Assembly: GCA_964462445.1 (NCBI GenBank)
Contig: CAYWXG010000004.1
Span: 1-64,000, forward strand
DNA length: 64,000 bases
Reading direction: 5' to 3'
DNA from: JAGBWK01 sp964462445
GTDB taxonomy: Bacteria > Bacteroidota > Bacteroidia > Bacteroidales > Muribaculaceae
A program made the position numbers and the translations under genes. The notes under the pieces were generated by a model. The model was given only the letters and a program-made list of their open reading frames with translations, did no database searches and was not told the DNA's origin. Positions 16,253-24,425 of the stretch are shown piece after piece. The first letter of the stretch is position 1, and each line of letters begins with the position of its first letter.

Positions 16253-18967
16253 TTAGAACGCTATTTTGAGTCGGAGGGTATATGTGCGGCCGAATGAGTA
16301 GAACACGCGATATGCGTTGTCCCATGTGCCTTCGCTTCCTGATGCGGTATATGCATCAACAACGTAGTAGTGGTTGAAAAGGTTGTTTACGTTACCGAAG
16401 ATAGTTGCATCGAAGCCGGCCATTTTGAATTTATAGCTTGCGTTGAGGTCGAATTGATTTCCCCATGGAATTTTCCAAGGATTAGCTACATTGACTTCTT
16501 TGAACGGGATTAGGTCGTTGTCCGATACGCTATAGTCTGAGTAGTTGCGAGCTGAGAATGTCCAGTCGGCTCCAATGCGGAAGCCTTTGAACGGCTTGAA
16601 GGTAACACCGAGTGCGCCTGTGGTTTGTGCCGAACCACCCACTTTGCGACCTTTCTGGTTAAGGATTGACCATGCGTGGTCTTCGGCAAATACGCCTGTT
16701 GCCACCTTGCCAGATGTGTTGGCGAGCGGTTGTCCCAACTCGTCGTAGTAGTAACCTTTTGCGTTAGAGTCCCATGTCCAATCGCCGAGTGAGAACATTG
16801 CGTCGATATCGAGCCATTGTGTGGGGCGATATTTCATATTGACTTCAATACCCATGTGCTTGGCGTCTACACCCGACATGTTGAGGTAATAGCGAGAGCC
16901 GTCGGCCATTGTCGATGAGCGGGTTGTCGTTTTATCCAACCATTTGGTGAAGTATGCGTTGAACGTTGCTGTAAACACCGGTGAGTGGTATTCGTAACCA
17001 ACTTCGATAGAACCGCATTTCTCGTTTACAGGATCGGGGTTGATAGCGTTGGATGTGGCTTGTGCCGCGAATACACCTTTTGCGAAGAAAGGAGCGCGAG
17101 TCAAATATCCTCCGTTGAAATATACGTTGTTGTGTTTGTCGATGTTGTAGTTCGCTCCACCCTTGATTGAACCGGCGAGGAAGTTGGGCTTCTCTGATGT
17201 GCCATGTTCTTCGTCGTAGTAGAAGCGGTCTACACGCCAGTAGGTCGTGTTGTTAAGTGAACCGGCGAGCACCATGGTGAGTTTATCGCTGAGTGTGGTG
17301 TATTCCAATTGAGCGAAAGCTCCTTCTTGGAGGGTGTGGCCGTCGTAATCACGGTATACTACGTCGCCTACTCCAAGTTTTTGATATTTCCAGTTGGGGT
17401 CGGCTGCAGCTGCATTGTTGGCGGGATTAACGTTCTTACGGCTTGAATCGTCCATGAAGTATTCACCATCGTAGAGGTCGGTGATTTCATTGGTGTGCGT
17501 GCCTATATAATAGCGAACGTCAATACCGGCAGTAAGGTTAAGTTTCTTCTCGATGAGTTCGTTTTTGTAGGTCGATACCAATCCGAACCATTTGTGAGAG
17601 TTTACCGATTTCGACATTACCATGTTAGAACCTGTCTCCGATGCTTCGTTCATCTCTTGGATAGCTGCGTAGTCAAATGTTCCATCATCGCGGCGGAAAA
17701 GAGTGTTGAGTTCGCCACTTGAAGAACCATACCAAGATGCGTTGCTGAGTGATTGTCCTTTATAGGTGCCGCGTCCTTGTCCCGATGTGCCGTAACCGCT
17801 GGACAATGAAACATAGACAGCTGATGACAATGATGATTTGTGGTTAATCTGCCAGATATGGTTCAATGAGATTTGAGGCTTGTGGTAAACATTCTTTTGT
17901 GAAGAGCGCACCTGACCGTCGCGGTCGTAACCGAATGTCGGGTTGTAGCGATACATGCTTTCACCTTCATCCATATAGTTCTTGACCTCTTGCCAATTTT
18001 CGATAGTCAGACCATCTTGATTTGAACGTTTGTAGTGAGTCTGAGGTGAACCGAATGCGGTGAACGACAATTGATGTGCATCGTTGATACGTTTTGACAC
18101 GTTGATAAAATAGGTATAAGCGTCAAAGTTGGTGCCTTGGATGTATCCGTCACCCCATTTGCGAGTTCCCATCAATGTGACAGCCCAACCGTTGTCCATC
18201 AATCCGGTCGACACGTTGAACCCGATGTGGTTCATTCCGTCGTTGCCCATACCATAGAAAAGTGTGCCTCCTTTCTTAGCGTCGGTAGAGCGGGTAGTGA
18301 TGTTGATTGTACCACCTACAGAAGGAACCGAGATGATAGAAGCACCAAGACCGCGTTGCACCTGCATCATAGATGTTACGTCGGAAAGACCTGCCCAGTT
18401 TGACCAATATACCCAGCCTCCTTCCATGTCGTTGACAGGAATACCATTGACGAGCATACCGGTGTTTTCTGATTTAAAACCGCGAATGTTGATTTTAGCG
18501 TCTCCGTAGCCACCACCATCTTTAGTGGCCCAAACGCCGGGAGTAGTTTTCAAAACTTCGGGGAATTCTTGACCGCCGAGTTTTGTTTCGATAAGGAGAG
18601 CGTCGACACTCGATGCTGCAACGGGAGTTTTTCGAGTGCGAGCGATAGATTGAGTAACTACAACGTCCTTGAGCACTTGAGATGCCACTTCAAGGGTGAT
18701 GTTGCCCATAGCTTCCTTAGCAGGCACATTGGTGGTCTTGAAACCAATGTACTCAATAGTAAGCTCTTTTGTGTTATCAGGCACCTTAATTGTAAAGTTG
18801 CCATCGATATCGGTAGTGACGCCGGTAGTTGTACCGGGTACAATAACAGAAGCACCGATGAGGGGTTCCCCTTGGTCATCGATGATAGTGCCACGACACA
18901 CATAGTCGGCAAATGCCGTAGAACCGGCAACCAATAATGTTGTGGCAAAGAGAGTGATTCTCTTCAT
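16253..18967 (-). CDS. TonB-dependent outer-membrane receptor (carboxypeptidase-regulatory-like N-terminus)
   Basis: A 904-aa TonB-dependent receptor. A signal peptide (1-20) is followed by a CarboxypepD-reg-like domain at about 22-100 (GTIIDDQGEPLIGASVIVPGT, then TIEYIGFKT), a plug domain at about 115-235 (EFPEVLKTTPGVWATKDGG, then INIRGF) and a 22-strand-type barrel ending LRLKIAF. It lacks the long SusC-specific features and is followed not by SusD but by an OB-fold-like lipoprotein, so it is a stand-alone TBDT system. No cobalamin-riboswitch core is seen upstream. A minus-strand TAAATTTG at 19050-19043 may be the -7 box. Confidence 0.92.
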   Translation of the reverse strand: MKRITLFATTLLVAGSTAFADYVCRGTIIDDQGEPLIGASVIVPGTTTGVTTDIDGNFTIKVPDNTKELTIEYIGFKTTNVPAKEAMGNITLEVASQVLKDVVVTQSIARTRKTPVAASSVDALLIETKLGGQEFPEVLKTTPGVWATKDGGGYGDAKINIRGFKSENTGMLVNGIPVNDMEGGWVYWSNWAGLSDVTSMMQVQRGLGASIISVPSVGGTINITTRSTDAKKGGTLFYGMGNDGMNHIGFNVSTGLMDNGWAVTLMGTRKWGDGYIQGTNFDAYTYFINVSKRINDAHQLSFTAFGSPQTHYKRSNQDGLTIENWQEVKNYMDEGESMYRYNPTFGYDRDGQVRSSQKNVYHKPQISLNHIWQINHKSSLSSAVYVSLSSGYGTSGQGRGTYKGQSLSNASWYGSSSGELNTLFRRDDGTFDYAAIQEMNEASETGSNMVMSKSVNSHKWFGLVSTYKNELIEKKLNLTAGIDVRYYIGTHTNEITDLYDGEYFMDDSSRKNVNPANNAAAADPNWKYQKLGVGDVVYRDYDGHTLQEGAFAQLEYTTLSDKLTMVLAGSLNNTTYWRVDRFYYDEEHGTSEKPNFLAGSIKGGANYNIDKHNNVYFNGGYLTRAPFFAKGVFAAQATSNAINPDPVNEKCGSIEVGYEYHSPVFTATFNAYFTKWLDKTTTRSSTMADGSRYYLNMSGVDAKHMGIEVNMKYRPTQWLDIDAMFSLGDWTWDSNAKGYYYDELGQPLANTSGKVATGVFAEDHAWSILNQKGRKVGGSAQTTGALGVTFKPFKGFRIGADWTFSARNYSDYSVSDNDLIPFKEVNVANPWKIPWGNQFDLNASYKFKMAGFDATIFGNVNNLFNHYYVVDAYTASGSEGTWDNAYRVFYSFGRTYTLRLKIAF

Positions 18968-19282
18968 ACTGTGAAATTTAATCGGTTAATATTTTGGTTT
19001 AATTTTAAATTTATGTCAGGTAGATTGTCAATAAATTTATTACAAATTTACGAAACCCTTTTTAACCTTGTTTTACAAAGATATTAATAAATTGTGAAAT
19101 TACATTATTAATAATAAATGAAAACTGATTAGCTCGATGAGTGGGAAAATCAAATGCGTATCGGAGGGTTGGATTTGGTGGTTTATTGTTGTGGAAAGAG
19201 GAATTTTAGTGGCAAAATGTTAAATTTTTATTAAATCCGCGATTTTTTATCAAATAAATATGTTTTATAACATAAAAACGCT
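18968..19282. other. Intergenic spacer upstream of the TonB receptor
   Basis: AT-rich spacer of about 315 nt between divergent units. The only signal I see is the minus-strand TAAATTTG at 19050-19043, a possible -7 element for the TonB-receptor operon without a good -33 partner. No riboswitch consensus was recognised. Confidence 0.4.
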
Positions 19283-19362
19283 TATCTTTGCATCGTGTTT
19301 TTCATGGTATTAGATTTAAGGTTAAAAGGGATTATTCGTCGCGATGACGAATAATTTTTTTT
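19283..19362 (+). ncRNA. Candidate small RNA or attenuated leader
   Basis: A TATCTTTG box at 19283-19290 (no clear -33 element) would start transcription near 19297. Only about 35 nt later comes a 10-bp perfect hairpin, ATTATTCGTC-GCGAT-GACGAATAAT (19331-19355), followed by a T-run to 19362. No reading frame lies between. The product would be about 65 nt: either a short sRNA or an aborted leader for rnhB, which starts 80 nt further on. Promoter function is inferred. Confidence 0.45.
19331..19362 (+). terminator. Intrinsic terminator upstream of rnhB
   Basis: Perfect 10-bp stem with a 5-nt loop and eight Ts. It sits between a promoter-like box and rnhB rather than after a gene, which suggests premature termination or a small transcript. 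Confidence 0.8.
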
Positions 19363-19441
19363 GTACCTATTCTTATCGTGCAAACACTTGATGTATTATT
19401 GTTAATTTGATAAAATCTCAATCTTCACCACAAAAATCGAA

Positions 19442-20053
19442 ATGAAAAAATCACCATTGGCATTGTGTTTTACTCCCGGAATTTTTGAGGCGGGATGTGA
19501 TGAAGCCGGGCGCGGATGTTTGGCAGGTGATGTATATGCTGCTGCGGTTATTTTGCCCGACGATTTTTCTCACCCTTTGCTCAATGACTCAAAGCAGCTG
19601 ACTGAACGTCAACGCGAGTTGCTTCGCCCTATTATTGAGCGCGAGGCGGTGGCGTGGTGTGTGGGGATAGTGACGGCAGAGGAAATTGACCAAATCAACA
19701 TTCTTAATGCGTCGATTCTTGCGATGCACCGAGCTCTTGATGGATTGAAAGTGCGCCCTCAAGCTATTATTGTCGATGGAAATCGCTTCAAGCCATATTA
19801 TGATATCCCATTTCAGACCTTTGTCAAAGGTGATGGCCGTTTTGCCAATATAGCAGCAGCTTCAGTCCTGGCAAAGACACATCGCGATGAGGCAATGATG
19901 AGGTTGCATGAAAAGTTTCCGATGTATCATTGGGATGTAAATAAGGGATATCCCACGAAGGCTCATCGCCAAGCTATTGTGGAATTTGGAGCTTCCCCCT
20001 ATCATCGACAGTCTTTTCGCCTTATTGACACGCAATTGACTCTGGATTTCTAA
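19442..20053 (+). CDS. rnhB: Ribonuclease HII
   Basis: A 203-aa cytoplasmic nuclease that cleaves RNA in RNA-DNA hybrids and excises single ribonucleotides from DNA. The type 2 RNase H signature is intact: Asp20-Glu21 in AGCDEAGRGCLAG, Asp112 in IIVDGNRFKP, and Asp131 plus the AAASVLAKTHRDE helix. The length fits the family (about 200 aa). It is transcribed alone. Upstream lies a terminator-like hairpin that could limit read-through into the gene. Confidence 0.96.
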   Translation: MKKSPLALCFTPGIFEAGCDEAGRGCLAGDVYAAAVILPDDFSHPLLNDSKQLTERQRELLRPIIEREAVAWCVGIVTAEEIDQINILNASILAMHRALDGLKVRPQAIIVDGNRFKPYYDIPFQTFVKGDGRFANIAAASVLAKTHRDEAMMRLHEKFPMYHWDVNKGYPTKAHRQAIVEFGASPYHRQSFRLIDTQLTLDF

Positions 20054-20186
20054 TTTTTGAACTGATTATTTATATAGTTAACTGATATTTATATTATATT
20101 TGCATTGTATTATTCGACAGGACAAGCAGAAATTATATAAACTTTTACGCTATAAATAGAAATAATTAACAAACACGATTTATACC

Positions 20187-21290
20187 ATGTATCAGACAGA
20201 CCAACGTATCGTAATTACACTTGACGCCGGTGGCACTAATTTAGTGTTCGGAGCAATGCGCGGCAATCGTTTTATCACCAATCCGATAACTAAACCGTCG
20301 AATGCTCACGACTTAGACCTTTGTATCAAGACAATGATAGCAGGTTTTGAGGAAGTGATAGCTTCGCTCGATGAAAACCCCGTAGCAATTAGTTTTGCAT
20401 TCCCCGGTCCGGCAGACTATGCCAATGGTATTATTGGTGGATATTTGCCCAATTTCCCGTCGTTCCGCGATGGAGTTGCATTGGGTGAAATATTGCGTCG
20501 TCACTTCAATATCCCGGTTTATATCAACAATGATGGCGACCTTTTTGCTCTCGGTGAAGCTATGGAAGGGTTGTTGCCCGAAGTCAATGCCAAAATTGAA
20601 GCAGTGGGAAGTAAAAAACGTTATGGCAACCTTTTAGGTTATACTTTCGGAACAGGCTTTGGTATTGGTTCGGTAATCGATGGACGCTTAAACCGTGGTA
20701 ATAACTCATGTGTAGAGACATTCTGTCTTTGCGACACCTACAATCCTGAAATTATTGTTGAGGACTCGGTTGCAATTCGTGCGATAGTGCGCGTTTACAG
20801 CGAAGTTAGTGGTGATTTCGACCATGGATTTACGCCGAAAGAAATATGTGAGATAGCAGATGGCACTCGCGAGGGAAATCAAGAGGCGGCAAAAGAAGCG
20901 TTCCGCCGATTTGGAAATGCCGCCGGCGATGCAATTGCAACAGCAGTAACTATCACCGACTCGTTGGTAGTAATTGGAGGTGGATTGACAGGGGCGGCGC
21001 GCCACATTATGCCGGCTCTTCTTGAAAAAATGCGCTCTTCAATTAAGACGCTGAGCGGAGAATCGGTAAATCGTGTGCAGATGAATGTCTACAATCTTGA
21101 CGACGAAAAAGAATTCAACGAATTTGCTCGTGGCAATGAGCGTCTTCTTAAGATACATGGCAGCGAAGATACAGTTGTTTATGACCCGATTAAGCGTACG
21201 GGTGTTGCAATTTCGCGTCTGGGAGCAAACGAAGCGATTTCAATTGGTGCTTACGTATTTGCATTGGCAAAAATTGATGGTAATATGTAA
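20187..21290 (+). CDS. ROK-family sugar kinase
   Basis: A 367-aa member of the ROK (repressor, ORF, kinase) family. Phosphate-binding motif 1 is at residues 12-22 (LDAGGTNLVFG), the sugar-binding YINNDGDLFALGE block at about 112-126, a GTGFG glycine motif at about 155, and VVIGGGLTGA near the C-terminus. The classical ROK zinc motif CxCGxxGCxE is not conserved. Instead there is an SCVETFCLCDTYNPE segment. It has no N-terminal HTH, so it is a kinase rather than a repressor. manA follows 43 nt downstream, which suggests a role in mannose, fructose or glucose phosphorylation. A -7-like TATATTTG lies at 20095-20102. Confidence 0.85.
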   Translation: MYQTDQRIVITLDAGGTNLVFGAMRGNRFITNPITKPSNAHDLDLCIKTMIAGFEEVIASLDENPVAISFAFPGPADYANGIIGGYLPNFPSFRDGVALGEILRRHFNIPVYINNDGDLFALGEAMEGLLPEVNAKIEAVGSKKRYGNLLGYTFGTGFGIGSVIDGRLNRGNNSCVETFCLCDTYNPEIIVEDSVAIRAIVRVYSEVSGDFDHGFTPKEICEIADGTREGNQEAAKEAFRRFGNAAGDAIATAVTITDSLVVIGGGLTGAARHIMPALLEKMRSSIKTLSGESVNRVQMNVYNLDDEKEFNEFARGNERLLKIHGSEDTVVYDPIKRTGVAISRLGANEAISIGAYVFALAKIDGNM

Positions 21291-21333
21291 GAAGTTGACA
21301 AAAGTTGCATAAATACATTTCTATTCGCTGAAA

Positions 21334-22305
21334 ATGAATAAGATATTTTCATTCCGCCCATACTTGAAAACCATAGTGTGGGGCGGAGATAAAATTAAGA
21401 AATTTAAGGGGATTGACACCGATCAAGCCAATATAGGGGAAAGCTGGGAAATCTCAGGAGTCCCCGGACATGAATCGGTAGTTGAAGGTGGAGAAGATGA
21501 TGGATTGACCATTGTTGAACTTATCAACAAATATGGGGCAGACCTCATTGGTCATGACGTCTATAATCGTTTCGGCAATCAATTTCCGTTGCTTATTAAA
21601 ATTATTGATGCTCGCGATAATCTATCGGTTCAGGTTCACCCCGACGATGAGTTGGCAGGTAAACGCCATAATAGTAAGGGAAAAACGGAAATGTGGTACG
21701 TAATAGATGCCGACCACGACTCTGATATTATTGCCGGATTATCAAAAGAGATAACTCCTGAGGAATATAGAGCACGTATTGCGGATAATTCAATTACGGA
21801 AGTATTGGTGTCCCATAAATCGCATGCCGGCGACGTTTTCTTCCTCCCGGCAGGGCGTATTCATGCGATTGGTGGTGGCAACCTTATTGCTGAAGTACAA
21901 CAGACATCCGATATCACTTATCGTGTATATGACTACGACCGTCGCGGATTAGATGGTAAGCCCCGCCAACTTCATGTAGAAGAGGCTGTTTATGCCATAG
22001 ATTACAAAGTCTATGATAACTATGTGACGGAATATGATCGGGATGCCAAAGGGGAGGTGCCGTTGGTGTGTTGTCAATATTTTGATGTGCAGAAGATTAC
22101 AGTCGACGGTCAGACCTCGTTGCAACATCATAGCAGTTCGTTTGTGGTGCTGATTTGTATCTCCGGACAATGTACAATCGACATAGATAGGGAGGCTGCA
22201 TGTAGCGTGTCGCGTGGTAATACTGTTCTTGTAGCGGCATCGGCTCGTTCGGTGACATTTACAGGGAATGCAGTGCTAATTGCAGCTTCAGTTCCATCTA
22301 TTTAA
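21334..22305 (+). CDS. manA: Mannose-6-phosphate isomerase, class I
   Basis: A 323-aa cytoplasmic zinc enzyme interconverting mannose-6-phosphate and fructose-6-phosphate. The metal ligands are visible: Gln100 and His102 in VQVHPDDE, Glu in GKTEMWYV (about 117), and His in PAGRIHAIGGGN (about 174). The last 90 residues form the second cupin. It is the short form of the family. The gene follows a ROK kinase, so the pair probably feeds a hexose into glycolysis or into GDP-mannose synthesis. The stop lies 10 nt from the stop of a convergent minus-strand gene with no terminator between. Confidence 0.95.
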   Translation: MNKIFSFRPYLKTIVWGGDKIKKFKGIDTDQANIGESWEISGVPGHESVVEGGEDDGLTIVELINKYGADLIGHDVYNRFGNQFPLLIKIIDARDNLSVQVHPDDELAGKRHNSKGKTEMWYVIDADHDSDIIAGLSKEITPEEYRARIADNSITEVLVSHKSHAGDVFFLPAGRIHAIGGGNLIAEVQQTSDITYRVYDYDRRGLDGKPRQLHVEEAVYAIDYKVYDNYVTEYDRDAKGEVPLVCCQYFDVQKITVDGQTSLQHHSSSFVVLICISGQCTIDIDREAACSVSRGNTVLVAASARSVTFTGNAVLIAASVPSI

Positions 22306-22314
22306 TAGTGGGAA

Positions 22315-22698
22315 TTAAATAATATTGCGAAGCACCCACCAAGCACCGAGAAGAAAGATGTAGATAATCCATACGCGAAAGCTAAGAACTTTGCGCCCTA
22401 ACTTCTCTGCCCAAGGATGTCGGATATGATTGATTATCAATGCAAAAGCAAGGTATGATAGCGCGACTATCAGGAATGGGTTATAGCGAAGTCCACCGAT
22501 AAAATCACCATGAAGGAAGGCGTGAACGGCGCGTTGACCGCCACAACCGGGGCAATCAAGTCCGGTGAGAAGTTTGAACGGACATTTATAGGAAAATATG
22601 GATGTGGACGGGTCCACAAAGTATAACAGCAACATGACCGCAACAAAAATTGCGGTCATGATTGTTAATGTTTTATTCTTGCGCAGAAATGAAATCAT
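22315..22698 (-). CDS. DUF2752 membrane protein
   Basis: A 127-aa integral membrane protein. I start at 22698 (MISFLRKNKT), because the 63 codons upstream in frame overlap the preceding CD225 frame and look non-coding. The DUF2752 signature is the motif CPGCGGQRAVHAFLHGDF, followed by two hydrophobic helices (about 78-95 and 108-125), with a first helix at about 12-30. Function is unknown. In Bacteroidota this family often sits beside small CD225/TM2-type proteins, as here, where it follows the CD225 fragment by 13 nt. Confidence 0.85.
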   Translation of the reverse strand: MISFLRKNKTLTIMTAIFVAVMLLLYFVDPSTSIFSYKCPFKLLTGLDCPGCGGQRAVHAFLHGDFIGGLRYNPFLIVALSYLAFALIINHIRHPWAEKLGRKVLSFRVWIIYIFLLGAWWVLRNII

Positions 22699-22711
22699 GA
22701 TAAGAGTGAGA

Positions 22712-22948
22712 TTACCAACTTGAGTAGCTGTCGGATAGGCCTGCAATAGCAATAACAATAATATAGAGTAGCCAAATGCCGAGACTTGTGCAAATTGAGG
22801 CGATTGCCCAGTTTTTAGCTTTATTAGACGCCTCGTTGGCTTCAACATAGCGCTCGGCAAAGTAGAGAGAATCCACTTTTGCGGCATAAACTATTGAAAC
22901 GACTCCGAAAGGGAGGCAACATAATATTGTTGACAATATCGCCCACAC
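22712..22948 (-). CDS. CD225/dispanin-domain membrane protein (C-terminal half of a frameshifted gene)
   Basis: A 78-aa frame opening with a GTG codon. It contains the CD225-type pattern LSTILCCLPFGVVSIVYAAKVDS, a polar loop, KAKNWAIAS, and a second membrane helix. In related Bacteroidota genes this domain is normally fused behind a GYF_2 domain. Reading the DNA upstream in the same frame gives K-P-D-T-Y-L before V-W-A-I-L, exactly the usual linker, so the two halves look like one gene split by a -1 shift. The GTG could allow separate translation, but I regard that as less likely. Confidence 0.7.
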   Translation of the reverse strand: MWAILSTILCCLPFGVVSIVYAAKVDSLYFAERYVEANEASNKAKNWAIASICTSLGIWLLYIIVIAIAGLSDSYSSW

Positions 22949-23199
22949 TAAGTAAGTGTCGGGTTTTGGGGTACGGCTTGATTGTTTCGCAAATTGGCAT
23001 ACTCCGGAACGGGAGGTGCTTGTGCTGGAATATTAGCAATTATTTCATAAAGTTCCGGCAATCTCTCTGCTTCCATCCAATTAGGCATCCCTTCACACCA
23101 TACTAATGTTTTATGTGTAATTCCATAGTTTTTCAATTGATTGAAGGGTATAGGACCTATTTGTTTGCCTTGCGCAGAAACAATGTAATAAGATTTCAT
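22948..23199 (-). CDS. GYF_2-domain protein (N-terminal half of a frameshifted gene)
   Basis: An 83-aa frame. The start at 23199 (MKSYYIVSAQGKQIGP) matches the standard GYF_2 (DUF4339) opening; the upstream in-frame extension to 23256 is not needed. The GYF_2 core shows KQIGPIPFNQLKNYGI and LVWCEGMPNW. The frame ends NPTLT-stop immediately where the CD225 domain should follow in the -1 frame. The break falls at a CCCC-AAAA-CCC run at about 22965-22975. Adding one A would restore an uninterrupted GYF_2-CD225 protein of about 162 aa. Confidence 0.7.
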   Translation of the reverse strand: MKSYYIVSAQGKQIGPIPFNQLKNYGITHKTLVWCEGMPNWMEAERLPELYEIIANIPAQAPPVPEYANLRNNQAVPQNPTLT

Positions 23200-23365
23200 G
23201 ATAAGTGTGTTGTTTTCGTATGAAAAATTGTGTCTGGGGTTAAATAAACATTGCAAATGTAGAAAATCTTTTAATATAATGGGATATTCCGGGTGAATTT
23301 TTTAGTTGTAACCAATAATATCGAAATAAACTTTAGCCAAACGCAACAATTGATGTAATTTTTTA

Positions 23366-23373
23366 TACATTTG
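23366..23373 (+). promoter_or_regulatory. Possible -7 element of cysK
   Basis: TACATTTG lies 43 nt upstream of the cysK ATG and matches TAnnTTTG. No convincing -33 TTTG is seen at the expected distance. Confidence 0.45.
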
Positions 23374-23416
23374 TGAAGATTTTAATGATTACTAAGAGAT
23401 ATAAAAGAGAAAATAT

Positions 23417-24409
23417 ATGGCGCGTATTCATAAAGACCTCACATCATTGGTAGGTAATACTCCATTAGTGGAGATTGGACGAATTTCGAAGTCTGAGAAC
23501 CTGAAAGCAAAGGTACTCGTCAAGGTTGAGTTCTTTAATCCGGGCGGTAGCGTTAAGGACCGTATCGCTTTGGCAATGATAGAAGATGCGGAGAAAAAGG
23601 GGATACTTAAATCCGGGGCGACGATTATCGAGCCAACGAGCGGTAACACCGGTATCGGATTGGCATGGGTGGCTTCGGTGAAAGGTTATAAACTTGTTTT
23701 GACGATGCCTGAGACAATGAGCGTGGAGCGACAGAATTTGCTAAAGGCTCTTGGCGCGGCAATCGTGCTGACACCTGGAAGTGAGGGCATGAAAGGTGCC
23801 ATAAATCGTGCAAATGAATTGAAAGAGGAAACGGAAGGGGCGGTGATACTTCAGCAATTTGATAATCCCGCCAACCCCGCTATTCATATTAAAACCACAG
23901 CCGAGGAGATATGGACCGATACCGATGGAGAAGTGGATATTTTTGTGGCTGGTGTCGGAACCGGTGGAACGGTAAGCGGCACGGCTGCGGGACTTAAAAA
24001 ACACAATCCGGCAATCAAGGCTGTAGCGGTGGAACCCGAAAGTTCGCCTGTGTTGTCGGGAGGTGTCTCCGGTCCGCACAAAATTCAAGGTATCGGTGCC
24101 AACTTCGTTCCCAAGAATTTCAATGCGAGTGTTATCGACCAAATTATAACGGTCAAAGATGACGACGCGATACGCACGTCGCGCCTGCTTGCACAGAAAG
24201 AGGGTTTGTTGGTGGGAATTTCTTCGGGCGCGTCGCTATACGCTGCGTTGCAATTGGCTAAACTCCCTGAGAATGAGGGCAAGACGATTGTTGCACTTCT
24301 TCCCGACACGGGCGAGCGCTATCTTTCAACCGTGCTATATGCGTTCAAAGATTATCCATTGGACGAAACGATATTAGGATGTGCTCATAATTACGTTCTA
24401 TACACTTAA
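23417..24409 (+). CDS. cysK: Cysteine synthase A (O-acetylserine sulfhydrylase)
   Basis: A 330-aa PLP enzyme making L-cysteine from O-acetylserine and sulfide. The PLP lysine is Lys47 in NPGGSVKDR. The substrate loop EPTSGNTGIGL, the phosphate-binding GVGTGGTVSG and the closing LLPDTGERYLST are all present. The protein runs about 18 residues beyond the usual end (YAFKDYPLDETILGCAHNYVLYT). This is longer than typical CysK and might interfere with, or replace, the C-terminal contacts made with serine acetyltransferase. The gene is monocistronic as far as can be seen. Confidence 0.95.
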   Translation: MARIHKDLTSLVGNTPLVEIGRISKSENLKAKVLVKVEFFNPGGSVKDRIALAMIEDAEKKGILKSGATIIEPTSGNTGIGLAWVASVKGYKLVLTMPETMSVERQNLLKALGAAIVLTPGSEGMKGAINRANELKEETEGAVILQQFDNPANPAIHIKTTAEEIWTDTDGEVDIFVAGVGTGGTVSGTAAGLKKHNPAIKAVAVEPESSPVLSGGVSGPHKIQGIGANFVPKNFNASVIDQIITVKDDDAIRTSRLLAQKEGLLVGISSGASLYAALQLAKLPENEGKTIVALLPDTGERYLSTVLYAFKDYPLDETILGCAHNYVLYT

Positions 24410-24425
24410 TGTTGTTTCATAGGAA

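Larger units (their letters stand above)
22712..23199 (-). pseudogene. Frameshifted GYF_2-CD225 membrane protein gene
   Basis: This entry joins the two halves described separately. One missing base near 22970 explains the break. The cause could be a recent mutation, phase variation at the short homopolymer, or a sequencing or assembly error. A programmed -1 shift is unlikely, because CAA-AAC is not a good slippery pair. Confidence 0.65.

Noticed and set aside
18968..19100. Cobalamin or TPP riboswitch before the TonB receptor
   Set aside because: No B12-box or TPP-like core sequence was found. The spacer is just AT-rich.
22948..22980. Programmed -1 frameshift in the GYF_2-CD225 gene
   Set aside because: The P- and A-site codons CAA-AAC re-pair poorly in the -1 frame, and no downstream stimulator is obvious. 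A lost base is simpler.
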